This document shows positions 14,352 through 23,258 of a stretch of 45,020 nucleotides of DNA, piece after piece. Source of the stretch: DASPFV01 sp035620975 (GTDB lineage Bacteria > Acidobacteriota > Vicinamibacteria > Vicinamibacterales > 2-12-FULL-66-21). Location of the stretch: contig DASPFV010000138.1 in the NCBI GenBank assembly GCA_035620975.1, positions 1 through 45,020 of the forward strand. Reading direction: 5' to 3'. Numbering within the stretch: the stretch's first letter is position 1; each line of letters begins with the position of its first letter. The notes below the pieces were generated by a model. It was given only the letters and a program-made list of their open reading frames with translations, made no database searches and had not been told where the DNA came from. The position numbers and the translations under genes are program-made.

Positions 14352-15635
14352 ATGGCCGACACGCTCACCATCACCGACAACCGCACCGGCCGGCAGTACG
14401 AGGTCCCCGTCCAGGACGGCACCATCCGGGCCATGGATCTGCGCCAGATCCGCGTCACGCCGGACGAGTTCGGGATGATGACGTACGATCCTGCCTTCAT
14501 GAACACGGCGGCGTGCCGCAGCCGGATCACCTTCATCGACGGCGACAAGGGGGTCCTGGAGTACCGCGGCTATCCCATCGAGCAGCTCGCCGAGCACAGC
14601 ACCTTTCTCGAGACGGCCTACCTGATCCTCTTCGGCGAGCTCCCCAGCGAGACGCAGCTGCAGCAGTGGAACCGCGACGTCATGCTGCACACGATGCTGC
14701 ACACGAACCTCGCCAAGCTGATGGAGGGGTTCCGGCACGACGCGCATCCGATGGGCATGTTCATCAGCACGGTCGGGGCGCTCTCGACGTTCTACCCCGA
14801 CGCCAAGCAGATCTTCTCGCCCGACTCGAGGCGGCTCCAGACCATCCGGCTCATCGCAAAGGTGCCGAGCATCGCGGCGTATGCGTTCCGGCACTCCATC
14901 GGCCGGCCATTCAACCAGCCCGACAACGAGCTGAGCTATGCGGGCAACTTCCTCAGCATGCTCTTCCGGATGACCGAGCCGCGCTACACGCCGCATCCGG
15001 TTCTCGAGCAGGCCCTCGACGTGCTCTACATCCTGCACGCCGATCACGAGCAGAACTGCAGCACGAGCGCGATGCGCGCCATCGGCAGCTCGCACGCCGA
15101 CCCCTACTCCGCCCTCGCCGGCGCCGCCGCAGCGCTCTACGGGCCACTCCACGGGGGCGCCAACGAGGCCGTGCTCCGGATGCTGACCGAGGTCGGGTCG
15201 ATCAGCCACGTCCCGGAGTTCATCAAGCGGGTCAAGGGAGGCGAGGGGCGGCTGATGGGGTTCGGCCACCGGGTTTACAAGTCCTACGATCCGCGCGCGA
15301 AGATCATCAAGCAGGTGGCCGACCAGGTCTTCGAGGTGACGGGCAAGAACCCGCTGCTCGAGATCGCGCTGGAGCTGGAGCGCATCGCGCTCGAGGACGA
15401 CTACTTCATCAAGCGGAAGCTCTACCCCAACGTCGACTTCTACTCGGGGCTGATCTACCAGGCCATGGGCTTCCCCGTCGACATGTTCCCGGTCCTCTTC
15501 GCCATCCCCCGCACGGCGGGCTGGATCGCCCAGTGGGAGGAGATGCTGACGGATCCGGACCAGAAGATCGCCCGCCCGCGCCAGGTCTACGTCGGCCCTC
15601 CCACGCGCGACTACGTGCCACGGGCTCGCCGCTGA
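14352..15635 (+). CDS. gltA: Citrate synthase
   Basis: Condenses oxaloacetate and acetyl-CoA, the entry step of the TCA cycle. ATG 14352 gives 427 aa, the length of the hexameric type II enzymes. Conserved elements are LEYRGYPIEQLAEHSTFLE, the histidine-bearing ADHEQNCST, HGGANEAV (oxaloacetate-binding and catalytic His), GFGHRVYK and PRTAGWIAQW. Longer upstream frames run through yacG and are not coding. Directly followed by a peptidase gene eight bases later, presumably co-transcribed. Confidence 0.95.
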   Translation: MADTLTITDNRTGRQYEVPVQDGTIRAMDLRQIRVTPDEFGMMTYDPAFMNTAACRSRITFIDGDKGVLEYRGYPIEQLAEHSTFLETAYLILFGELPSETQLQQWNRDVMLHTMLHTNLAKLMEGFRHDAHPMGMFISTVGALSTFYPDAKQIFSPDSRRLQTIRLIAKVPSIAAYAFRHSIGRPFNQPDNELSYAGNFLSMLFRMTEPRYTPHPVLEQALDVLYILHADHEQNCSTSAMRAIGSSHADPYSALAGAAAALYGPLHGGANEAVLRMLTEVGSISHVPEFIKRVKGGEGRLMGFGHRVYKSYDPRAKIIKQVADQVFEVTGKNPLLEIALELERIALEDDYFIKRKLYPNVDFYSGLIYQAMGFPVDMFPVLFAIPRTAGWIAQWEEMLTDPDQKIARPRQVYVGPPTRDYVPRARR

Positions 15636-15643
15636 CGCGGAAC

Positions 15644-16513
15644 ATGCCCTTTGTCGTTCTGACGGCCTGGCTCCTGGGCGGCCTGGGGCCGCCAGCGTTC
15701 GACGGAACCCGCGCGCTCGAGCACGTCCGGCAGCTGGTCGCGATCGGACCGCGCGAGGCCGGGTCGGCGGGGGCGGAGCGCGCCCGCGCCTACATCGCGC
15801 GGGAAATCGCGGCCCTCGGCCTGCGAGCCGAGCCGCAGCTATTCGAGGCCGGGACGCCCCTGGGCCGGATCGCCATGGTCAACCTGCGCGTGGCCGTTCC
15901 CGCCTCGTCCGATCTCCAGGGCCGCCGCCTCGTCGTGGCCGGGCACTACGATACGAAGCGCTTCCGCGAGTTTGCGTTCGTCGGGGCGAACGACGGCGGG
16001 TCGAGCGCCGGCTTCCTGCTCGAGCTGGCGCGCGTGCTGAGCCGCCGCCCGCCCGCGATGCCGATCGAGCTGCTCTTCCTGGACGGCGAAGAGGCCGTGG
16101 TCGAGTGGCGGGGCACCGATCACACCTACGGCAGCCGGCACTACGTCCAGGCGGCGCGCCGGGACGGCAGCCTTGCCGGGATCCGCGCGCTGGTCCTGGT
16201 CGACATGATCGCCGACCGGAACCTGCGGATCATGCGCGAATCGCACTCCACGCCCTGGCTCACCGACAGCATCTGGAGCGCAGCGAAGCGCCTGCAGCGC
16301 CCGGAATTCGTGGATGAGCTGATCGCAGTCGAGGACGACCACGTCCCGTTCCTGGAGGCCGGCGTCCCCGCCGTCGACGTCATCGATTTCGAGTACCCCG
16401 CCTGGCACACGGCGGCCGATACCCTCGACCAGATATCGGCCCGTTCGCTGCAGACCGTCGGCGACGTCGTCCTCGAGGCGCTGCCGGAAATCGTGCAGCG
16501 GGCGCGGAGATAG
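15644..16513 (+). CDS. M28-family peptidase / glutaminyl cyclase-like zinc protein
   Basis: The 289-aa product starts at ATG 15644 with a short hydrophobic leader (VVLTAWLLGGLG), suggesting export. Metal and catalytic residues of the M28 fold are in place: GHYDTK, ANDGGSSAG, DGEEAV, VLVDMI and a C-terminal His in YPAWHTAADT. The tightly spaced motifs and the lack of accessory domains resemble secreted glutaminyl-peptide cyclotransferases as much as aminopeptidases, so activity is left open. It follows gltA with a nine-base gap-like junction and is convergent with the next gene. Confidence 0.85.
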   Translation: MPFVVLTAWLLGGLGPPAFDGTRALEHVRQLVAIGPREAGSAGAERARAYIAREIAALGLRAEPQLFEAGTPLGRIAMVNLRVAVPASSDLQGRRLVVAGHYDTKRFREFAFVGANDGGSSAGFLLELARVLSRRPPAMPIELLFLDGEEAVVEWRGTDHTYGSRHYVQAARRDGSLAGIRALVLVDMIADRNLRIMRESHSTPWLTDSIWSAAKRLQRPEFVDELIAVEDDHVPFLEAGVPAVDVIDFEYPAWHTAADTLDQISARSLQTVGDVVLEALPEIVQRARR

Positions 16514-16522
16514 GTTCCAGGT

Positions 16523-17731
16523 TCAGCCCTCCGTCAGCTCGCTGCGGATCTCCTCCTCGGTGAGCACCGAGGCCGACGCCTTGGCCCTGGCGAAGATCCG
16601 GTCGACGGCAGCATCGCTGGCGGGAATGCCCCGCTTCTCGAGCCAGAAGAGGACGTTGGACCGGCCCGACATGGGTCCGATGTCCACTTCCTGTTCGCGG
16701 CCGACGAGGCTGGCCGGCACGCCCGAATAGACGGCGTCGACGAGCGCGGTGTCGTTCTTCCGGAACGCCTTGATGACGGCAGCGGCGTGCACGCCGGTGG
16801 CCGTCCGGAACGCGTCGCGGCCGACGACCGGATAGTTGGGCGGCAGCGGCACGCCGGTGACCTCGGAGACGTACTCGCAGTACTCGACGAGCGCCGAAAG
16901 GTCGCGCTCGATCCAACCCATCAGCACCAGGTTGACGAGCAGCATGTCCATCGGCGTGTTCCCGACGCGCTCGCCGATGCCCATCGCGGTGCCGTGGAGC
17001 CGGGTGGCTCCCGCCTCCAGCGCGGCCAGCGAGTTCACCACCGCAAAGTCGCGATCGCGGTGGCCGTGCCAGTCGATGCCGATGCCGCCGCCGCATGCCT
17101 CGACCACGCCCGCGACGAACCGCACCACGGCCGCCGCACCCGCCGGCGTCGCGTGCCCGACCGTGTCGGCGACGCAGACCCGCGACGCACCGGCCCGGAT
17201 GGCCGTCGAGTAGAGACGCCGCAGCGTCTCGGGGTCCGCCCGGGTGGTGTCCTCGGTCACGTACATCACCGGCAGCCCCGCCCGCGCGGCGAAGGTGATG
17301 GCCTCCTCCGTCAGCCTGAGCAGCTGGTCGATCGCCCAGCCTTCGGCGTACTGGCGGAGCGGGCTCGACCCGATGAACGCGCAGCATTCGATCGGAATGC
17401 CAACCCGCTGGGAGATCTCCACGATCGGACGGATGTCGGCGATGACCGTGCGGGCGGCGCAGTTGGCCTGCACGCGCAGGCGGCAGTCGGCAATCTCGCG
17501 CGCCAGCCGTTCGACGTCGCGCACGACCTGGGGCCCGGCGCCCGGCAGGCCGATGTCGGCCGTGTCGATCCCCAGCCGATCGATGAGGTGCAGGATCCGG
17601 AGCTTCTCCTCGATGTCCGGACACCTGACGGACGGCGACTGCAGTCCGTCTCGCAGCGTCTCGTCGTTCAGCAGCACGACCGGCGGCCGCGGGGCGGAGG
17701 CCTGGTTCCAATCGTGAATCAGGGGGTGCAT
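16523..17731 (-). CDS. DRE-TIM metallolyase, LeuA/homocitrate-synthase-like
   Basis: The 402-aa TIM-barrel enzyme opens with the acetyl-CoA-transferring signature LNDETLRDGLQSP (DxTLRDG with Thr to Glu at the second position) and has the metal-binding HGHRD in IDWHGHRDRDFAV. GNTPMDMLLVNL follows the GTAMGIGERVGN loop. It lacks the long C-terminal regulatory domain of classical LeuA. Possible activities are isopropylmalate, citramalate or homocitrate synthase, or Re-citrate synthase. No leu or lys gene is nearby to decide. An AGGA sits eight bases before ATG 17731. Confidence 0.8.
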   Translation of the reverse strand: MHPLIHDWNQASAPRPPVVLLNDETLRDGLQSPSVRCPDIEEKLRILHLIDRLGIDTADIGLPGAGPQVVRDVERLAREIADCRLRVQANCAARTVIADIRPIVEISQRVGIPIECCAFIGSSPLRQYAEGWAIDQLLRLTEEAITFAARAGLPVMYVTEDTTRADPETLRRLYSTAIRAGASRVCVADTVGHATPAGAAAVVRFVAGVVEACGGGIGIDWHGHRDRDFAVVNSLAALEAGATRLHGTAMGIGERVGNTPMDMLLVNLVLMGWIERDLSALVEYCEYVSEVTGVPLPPNYPVVGRDAFRTATGVHAAAVIKAFRKNDTALVDAVYSGVPASLVGREQEVDIGPMSGRSNVLFWLEKRGIPASDAAVDRIFARAKASASVLTEEEIRSELTEG

Positions 17732-17783
17732 CTTCGAGTTCCTGGTTCCGGGTCCGCGAGTTGTGAGCTGCGAGCCGGCGATT

Positions 17784-18053
17784 TTATCGCTTCATTCTCA
17801 CCGTGAGCATCGCGGCGAGGAGGATCGTGCACGCGGCCAGGGTGGCCAGCCAGGCGGCGTCGCGCACGCCGGCGGCCATCGCCTGCGACAGGTCGACCGC
17901 CGGCCCGCGGCCGGCTTCGTGGAGGGCGTGGCGGAACAGGTACTCGCGCGTGCTCGAGAGGAGCCGCAGGTCGTACACCCCGTTCCAGAAGACGGCCGCA
18001 ACCAGCACCCAGAGCGCGACGGCAATCCGCTGCCCGCGCGACAGACGCCTCAT
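17784..18053 (-). CDS. Small membrane protein coupled to the FHA-PP2C phosphatase
   Basis: An 89-residue protein with two predicted membrane helices (about residues 9-27 and 66-85) and a charged loop between. Its ATG at 18053 overlaps the stop of the upstream phosphatase (ATGA), so the two are translationally coupled and probably work together at the membrane. I do not recognise the family. Confidence 0.7.
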   Translation of the reverse strand: MRRLSRGQRIAVALWVLVAAVFWNGVYDLRLLSSTREYLFRHALHEAGRGPAVDLSQAMAAGVRDAAWLATLAACTILLAAMLTVRMKR

Positions 18054-19660
18054 ACGTTGTACCTGAGCACCATGGCGGTGATGTCGTCGCTCTGCGCGGC
18101 GCCGCGGGCGAAGTCGCGCACGTCCGCGAACAGCGACTCGAGCAGCCGCTGCGGGTCTGCCCCGGTGTTCTCCTGCACGACCGCGAGAATCCGGCTCTCG
18201 CCGTACTCCTCCCCGCTCGCCGACAGCGCCTCGGAAACGCCGTCGCTGAACACGATCAGCCAGTCGCCGCGCTCGAGCGTGACCGTCTCCTCCTCGTAGG
18301 AGGCCCCTTCGAAGAGCCCGACGATGGGGCCGCCGCATTCGAGGCGGCGGAATCCGCTCTTCCCGACGATCAGCGGCGGGTTGTGGCCCGCGTTGCAGTA
18401 GCGCAGCCGGCCGTCGGGGTAGAGTGCGCCGTACATCAGCGTCACGAACCGCGACTCGATCCCGCGCCGGTAGAGCGCCAGGTTCACCCGGCTGATCGTC
18501 TGCGAGGGCATGGGATCGCTGCCGGCGGCCTGCGCTGCGAAGATGCCCTGCATCATCGCGCTCAGCAGCGCGGCCGGCGGCCCCTTCCCGGCGACGTCGC
18601 CGAGGGCGAAGCCGAACGAGCCGTCCGACAGGTCCACGTAGTCGTAGAAGTCCCCCCCGATGGAGCGGCACGGGAGCGAAGAGGCAGCGGCCCGGAAGTA
18701 GGCGCCCACCCGCCCCGCTTTCGGGAGCAGGGCCTGCTGGATCTCGGCCGCGATCCGCATCTCCTGCTCCATCCGCGCCTTCTCCATCGTCTCGCGATAG
18801 AGGCGCGCGTTCTCGATGGCGACGGCTGCCTCGGTCGCCAGCGTCTCGAGCGCTGTACGGGTCGAGCTGGAGAGCAGCGACCCCTTCTCGCGGCTGTCGA
18901 GATAGAGCACGCCGATCCGACGCTCCTCGCCGACGGCCTCGGCGCGGTCGAGATACCGGACGAGGCGCAGGGGGACGCACAGGACGTTCCGGATGCCCAG
19001 CGCGACGGTTCCCATGTGGACGTTCGCGAGGTCGCCGTCGAGGAGGTCCGCCACGATGCGGGGCTCGCCGGTCCGGAACACCTCTTCGGGAATTTTCCGG
19101 CTCGTCGCGAAGCTGCCGCCGGGCAGCGTGGAGTGCCCGCGCCCGCGCGCCATCTTGAACTCGAGCTCGCCGGTCGTCGCTGCGAGCATGATGAATCCGC
19201 GCTCGGCGCTGCTCACCTCGATCGCCGAATCGAGCACCAGCGCCAGCACGTCGTCGAGAACCCGGCCGGATCCCAGGGCACGGAGGCCGTCGAGAAGGGC
19301 GGCGATCTGCCGCAGGTCGCCGATGGCGGTCGTCGTCGCGCGCTCGAGCGGCGGCGCCGTGTCGGCGAGCAGGAAGACCATCTCCGCGCCCCCCGTGCGC
19401 CCGAGTCGGACGCGATCGCCGTGCACGAGCTGACGCTCGGTGACCTGTTCCCCGTTGACGTACGTGCCGTAGCGGGAGTTGCGATCGCGGAGGATGAAGC
19501 GGTTCTCCTGGACGGCGATCTCGGCGTGATCCCGGGAGACCTCGCTGCCGGCGAGGCGCAGGTCGTTGGTCTCGCGACGGCCGATCTCGAACTGGGCCTT
19601 GGAGATGGGAACGATGCGCCGACCGAGCGCATCCGTGACTTCGAGCCGGGCATCCGCCAT
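18050..19660 (-). CDS. FHA-GAF-PP2C (SpoIIE/RsbU-type) serine phosphatase
   Basis: A 536-aa multidomain signalling protein. An FHA domain (residues ~5-95; IGRRETNDLRL, SEVSRDHAEI, NSRYGTYVNG) recognises phosphothreonine. A GAF domain follows (about 125-295). The C-terminal SpoIIE-type phosphatase has its metal-binding Asp motifs: SIGGDFYDYVDL, GDVAGKGPPAA, FSDGVSEA and SDDITAMVLR. Proteins of this type dephosphorylate anti-sigma-antagonist or other Ser/Thr-phosphorylated partners. GTG 19669 is an alternative start; ATG 19660 is preferred. No kinase or anti-sigma gene is adjacent. Confidence 0.9.
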   Translation of the reverse strand: MADARLEVTDALGRRIVPISKAQFEIGRRETNDLRLAGSEVSRDHAEIAVQENRFILRDRNSRYGTYVNGEQVTERQLVHGDRVRLGRTGGAEMVFLLADTAPPLERATTTAIGDLRQIAALLDGLRALGSGRVLDDVLALVLDSAIEVSSAERGFIMLAATTGELEFKMARGRGHSTLPGGSFATSRKIPEEVFRTGEPRIVADLLDGDLANVHMGTVALGIRNVLCVPLRLVRYLDRAEAVGEERRIGVLYLDSREKGSLLSSSTRTALETLATEAAVAIENARLYRETMEKARMEQEMRIAAEIQQALLPKAGRVGAYFRAAASSLPCRSIGGDFYDYVDLSDGSFGFALGDVAGKGPPAALLSAMMQGIFAAQAAGSDPMPSQTISRVNLALYRRGIESRFVTLMYGALYPDGRLRYCNAGHNPPLIVGKSGFRRLECGGPIVGLFEGASYEEETVTLERGDWLIVFSDGVSEALSASGEEYGESRILAVVQENTGADPQRLLESLFADVRDFARGAAQSDDITAMVLRYNV

Positions 19661-19735
19661 AGGTGTCACATCGAGAACGTGGCCTCTCAGAAACTTACGG
19701 CAACTCCGGCGCCGCTGGCAATGCCGGCGTCCGTC

Positions 19736-20020
19736 TCACCGGGAACGGCGCCGCATCACGCGCAGCAGCAGAACCGCCAGCGCCCCGCCGGCGCACAACC
19801 CCGCCACGACCTGCAGCCCCTCCGGGTCGCCAGCCCTGGTCGACGCCTGCCCGAGATAGAGCGCCAGCAGCACGAGCACGATCATTACGCCGAGCGACAG
19901 TATCGGCCGCCTGGACTTCACCGGAACTGCGCGGCGCACCGGGTCGACCGTGGCCGCCCCGCACCGGAAGCAGACAATCGCCCTGTCGGCGATCTCGGTC
20001 CCGCAGCTCCGGCACCTCAT
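19736..20020 (-). CDS. Small zinc-ribbon membrane protein
   Basis: The 94-aa product begins MRCRSCGTEIADRAIVCFRC, a classic CxxC...CxxC zinc ribbon, then has two hydrophobic segments (about 43-60 and 70-88) and a basic tail. Function unknown; similar zinc-ribbon/TM proteins are common and unassigned. A CATAAT hexamer lies six bases upstream of ATG 20020. Confidence 0.75.
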   Translation of the reverse strand: MRCRSCGTEIADRAIVCFRCGAATVDPVRRAVPVKSRRPILSLGVMIVLVLLALYLGQASTRAGDPEGLQVVAGLCAGGALAVLLLRVMRRRSR

Positions 20021-20026
20021 CCGGCG

Positions 20027-20032
20027 ATTATG
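20027..20032 (-). promoter_or_regulatory. -10-like hexamer CATAAT before the zinc-ribbon gene
   Basis: Reads CATAAT on the - strand and ends six bases before ATG 20020; consistent with a leaderless transcript. It lies in the 20-bp gap behind the metal permease gene. Confidence 0.3.
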
Positions 20033-20040
20033 CCACTTCG

Positions 20041-20928
20041 CTACGGCAAACGGGAACGCCGGCCCTTGCCGCTTTCCTCTTTCCACGTGCCCGTCACGAA
20101 GCGCCTGGCCAGCGCCATGACGATGAGCGCTGCGCCGAACGTGCAGACGATCGTGGCGCCGGTCGGCAGGTCGAGCACGAGCGACAGATAAACGCCGAGC
20201 GCCGACACGATGGTGCCCATCGTCCAGCCGATGGCCAGGCGCCGGCTCAGGGTATCGGCGTACAGCATCCCGGCCACCGACGGCACGATCAGATAGCAGA
20301 ACACGAGCAGCACGCCGGCGATCGCCACGGAGGACGTCACGACGAACCCGAACGACGCGTAGAACAGGAAATCCCAGAGGCGGACGTTCAGGCCGGTTGC
20401 CTCCGGGTTCTCGTGGTGCATCGAGATGGCGAGGAAGGGCTTGCGGAAGACGTAATGGAACACCCCGATCCCCCCGTAGAGCAGCGCCGTCTCCGTGACC
20501 TCGGGCCACGAAACCGAGATGATGTTGCCCACCAGCATGTCCTTGAGGTGCTCGGCCTGCGAGGTCGATTTGCTCATCGCCAGGATGGCGGCCGCCGAGG
20601 CCACCGCGTAGGTGATGCCGATGATCGCCTCCTGCGGAATGCGCGCGCGATGCGCGCGGATCATCGCGAAGAGGCCCGCGCCGATGAACGTGAACCCGAG
20701 GCTCACCCAGTACACGGCGGGGGCGTGCGGGTCCCCGTGCGAGACCGGCAGCAGCAGCGCGATGACCGCACCGAGCGCCGCAATCTGGGCGAGCGAGAGG
20801 TCGACGAAGATCACGCCGCGCTCGACGACGTGGATGCCGAGATAGGCGTGAATGCCGGTCAGGATGAGGCTCGCGACGAAAGGCGCCGCCAGGAACTGAA
20901 GGACCTGCCAGTGGGCAATCTCGCCCAT
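20041..20928 (-). CDS. Zn/Mn-type ABC transporter permease (ZnuB/TroC-like)
   Basis: The 295-aa polytopic protein (7-9 helices) contains ILTGIHAYLGIHVVERGVIFVDLSLAQIAALG, matching the first helices of ABC-3 family metal permeases. The loop after the middle helices (SMHHENPEATGLNV) corresponds to the coupling region, and the last helices contain GATIVCTFGAAL. The C-terminus is basic. It begins one base after the stop of the binding-protein gene. The expected ATPase (ZnuC) is not encoded nearby. Confidence 0.88.
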   Translation of the reverse strand: MGEIAHWQVLQFLAAPFVASLILTGIHAYLGIHVVERGVIFVDLSLAQIAALGAVIALLLPVSHGDPHAPAVYWVSLGFTFIGAGLFAMIRAHRARIPQEAIIGITYAVASAAAILAMSKSTSQAEHLKDMLVGNIISVSWPEVTETALLYGGIGVFHYVFRKPFLAISMHHENPEATGLNVRLWDFLFYASFGFVVTSSVAIAGVLLVFCYLIVPSVAGMLYADTLSRRLAIGWTMGTIVSALGVYLSLVLDLPTGATIVCTFGAALIVMALARRFVTGTWKEESGKGRRSRLP

Positions 20929-20929
20929 G

Positions 20930-21859
20930 CTACTTCGCGCCCGTCTTCGCGATCGTCGACGCGAGCAGGCTGATGTTGTAGTCGAACAGCGCGATGTAGT
21001 CCGACGCCTCCTTTACGCCCCCGACCGAGGGGGGCATCACGAGGACCGTGGCGCCGGTCTCGCGCGCGACCGCATTCGGTGTCTTCAGATCGAAGTAGGG
21101 CTCCACGAGGATAATGCGGATGCCGTCGCGCTTCATCTCCTGCACGAGCGTGAACTGGTGCGCCGGCGACGGCGGAATCCCCGGTTTCGGCTCCACGTAG
21201 CCGACGACCTGCAGCCCGAACCGCTCGGCGAAATTCGTCCACGATCGGTGATACGTCACGATGCGGGTCCCCTTGTGCGGCGCCATCGCCGCGAGCCATC
21301 GTGTCTCTCCGTCCGTGAGCCGGCGGTCGAATTCCTGGTAGCGCTGCGCGAAGTACGACGCGTCGTCCGGGCTCAGCTCTGCGAGCTTCTGCTGGACCGC
21401 CCTGGCGATGTGCCGGCCGTTGGCGGGATCGAGCCAGTAATGGGGGTTGCCCTGCGGGTGCACGTCGCCCATGGCGCGCGTGATGGGGCCCGTGGGCAGG
21501 TCGAGGATGTTCGCCGTCAGCGACGCGTCCAGATACCCGCGGCTTCCCGGCTGGATCCTGGCGTTCCGGCTCTGCGTGATGAGCGGCGGCAGCCAGGCCG
21601 CCTCCAGCTCCCGCCCGACGACCACGAGCAGATCGGCGTTGTGCAGCAGCAGGATGAAGCTCGGCTTGGCTTCGACGAAGTGCGGATCCTGGTAGCCCCG
21701 CGCGATCGCCTGCACCGAGATGCGATCGCCGCCAATCGCGCCGGCGATGGACGCCAGGTCCTCGGTGGTGGCGACCACCCGGACGGCCGCCTGGCTCTCG
21801 ACGGCGATCGAGAGCACGAGCCCCGCCGTCCACAGCCCCCGCCGAATCAGCTTGATCAT
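20930..21859 (-). CDS. Zn/Mn ABC transporter substrate-binding protein (ZnuA/TroA-like)
   Basis: A 309-aa periplasmic metal-binding protein with a signal peptide (GLWTAGLVLSIAVESQAA). Ligand histidines are visible at QDPHFVEAKPS, GNPHYWLDPAN and TYHRSWTNFAERF, with a later acidic ligand probably in the EPYFDLKTP or FDYN region. There is no His-rich loop as in ZnuA, so Mn or Fe cannot be excluded. GAGGGCC lies upstream of ATG 21859. Forms an operon with the permease and, nine bases upstream, the outer-membrane protein. Confidence 0.88.
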   Translation of the reverse strand: MIKLIRRGLWTAGLVLSIAVESQAAVRVVATTEDLASIAGAIGGDRISVQAIARGYQDPHFVEAKPSFILLLHNADLLVVVGRELEAAWLPPLITQSRNARIQPGSRGYLDASLTANILDLPTGPITRAMGDVHPQGNPHYWLDPANGRHIARAVQQKLAELSPDDASYFAQRYQEFDRRLTDGETRWLAAMAPHKGTRIVTYHRSWTNFAERFGLQVVGYVEPKPGIPPSPAHQFTLVQEMKRDGIRIILVEPYFDLKTPNAVARETGATVLVMPPSVGGVKEASDYIALFDYNISLLASTIAKTGAK

Positions 21860-21868
21860 GACAGGCCC

Positions 21869-23188
21869 TCAGAAGACATGCGCGCCGTGCGCACCGATGG
21901 AGAACAGGAACTGGAACAGCAGCTCGTTCGCCGTGTCCCCCTCGCCGTACCGGAGCCGCCGGTACTGACCGCGAATCTGGCTGAACTCGCTGGGCCAGTA
22001 GGTCAGCACGATCGACGGCCCCTTGTCCACCAGCGAGGCGTCGACGGCCCGCTCCGACCAGTCGTACCGGGCGCCGGCGAACCAGCGCCGGGCGAACTGG
22101 AAGTCCCCGCTGGCATACAGTCCGAACGACGAGACGGCGGCAAGCTCCTCGGCGCGCCGGCTCCACACGAGCTCGGTGCGCGCCAGCAGGCGCCGGTAGA
22201 TGGCGCGGCGCAGCGGGCGGTAGCGGAACGTCGCATCCAGCCCCACGAGCCGCGTCGTCAGGGCCGGCCCGGCGTCGTTGGTGCCGTAGGCGATCGACGT
22301 GCCGAGGTCGAGGTTCGTCGATTCGCTGAGATCGCGATAGCCGCGAAGCCGTCCGAGCCAGCTGACGTCGCTGCGCTCGAAGGACTGGAACACCCCTGAG
22401 CTGCCCTGATACAGCTCGCCGGTGGCCTCCAGGAAGATCCACGGGTTGAGAATCAGCTTCGACACAGAGACGCCGGAATCGTTCAGGCCCTCTTCGCCCC
22501 CCAGCAGGTTCTCCAGCACGACCGGCGAGTCTACCCAGGGCAGCTGGTGCGGGTGGAACGTGTTCACCTTGCCGAACTGCTGCTTGAACTTGCCGACCTT
22601 GGCCAGCAGCCCTCCAGGCAGCGTGGGGAACGTGAGGTAGCCCTCCTCGATTTCCACTCCTTCGGGCGAGAAAGCGAGGAAGAAGTCCGCTCGCGCATAG
22701 GGATCGACCACGGCCTGGAAGGTGGCCTCCGCTTCGTTCATCTCGAAGGCGGGTGCCGGGCTCACGTCATTCTCGCCGACGGCGCCCAGGAAGTTGCCGA
22801 TGACCGCGATATCCGGATTGAAGATCTTCGAGAGCGTGCCGGCGCCGCCGCCGTAGACCGGCAGCGTGCCCGCCGGGCCGCCCGCGCCGGCGGCCCCGGG
22901 CGGGACGGTGGCCTCCGCCGCGGGGGGAGCTGGCGCAGCAGCGGCGCCGGGGGCGCCCGGCAACGACGCGAGCTTCGCCTCGAGCGCGGCGAGCCGCGCG
23001 CCATAGGCATCCCGCACGGCCTCGAATTCCCGTCGCAGGCGATCCAGCTCGTCGCGCAGCTCCTGCGCAGGCTGCGAGCCCGCTACGGCCTGGGCCTGGG
23101 CCTGGACCGGCGCCGGTACGAGCGCCAGCAGCGGTCCTGCCATCAGCAGCACCGGGAAGCTTCGACTCCGACGGACACAGGAGATCAC
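21869..23188 (-). CDS. Outer-membrane beta-barrel protein linked to metal transport
   Basis: GTG 23188 is chosen because GGAGGT lies five bases upstream; the reading frame extends farther but without protein character. The 439-aa product has a signal peptide (VLLMAGPLLALVPAPVQAQ), a coiled-coil segment (residues ~30-60, ELRDELDRLRREFEAVRDAY), an Ala/Pro/Gly linker and a C-terminal region of alternating hydrophobic residues ending in Phe, typical of a barrel. Its position directly before the ZnuA/ZnuB-like genes suggests passage of metal or a metallophore across the outer membrane. I cannot name the family with confidence. Confidence 0.75.
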   Translation of the reverse strand: MISCVRRSRSFPVLLMAGPLLALVPAPVQAQAQAVAGSQPAQELRDELDRLRREFEAVRDAYGARLAALEAKLASLPGAPGAAAAPAPPAAEATVPPGAAGAGGPAGTLPVYGGGAGTLSKIFNPDIAVIGNFLGAVGENDVSPAPAFEMNEAEATFQAVVDPYARADFFLAFSPEGVEIEEGYLTFPTLPGGLLAKVGKFKQQFGKVNTFHPHQLPWVDSPVVLENLLGGEEGLNDSGVSVSKLILNPWIFLEATGELYQGSSGVFQSFERSDVSWLGRLRGYRDLSESTNLDLGTSIAYGTNDAGPALTTRLVGLDATFRYRPLRRAIYRRLLARTELVWSRRAEELAAVSSFGLYASGDFQFARRWFAGARYDWSERAVDASLVDKGPSIVLTYWPSEFSQIRGQYRRLRYGEGDTANELLFQFLFSIGAHGAHVF

Positions 23189-23258
23189 ACGCCACCTCCG
23201 CCTCAGGGAAACGGGTGGGCACTCCGCGACGCGAGTGCCGGATGTTCGACAATTGCAT

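Noticed and set aside
14165..16513. 782-codon open frame covering yacG, gltA and the peptidase
   Set aside because: Only the part from 15644 is a real gene; upstream it is out of frame with yacG and gltA, which carry the family motifs.
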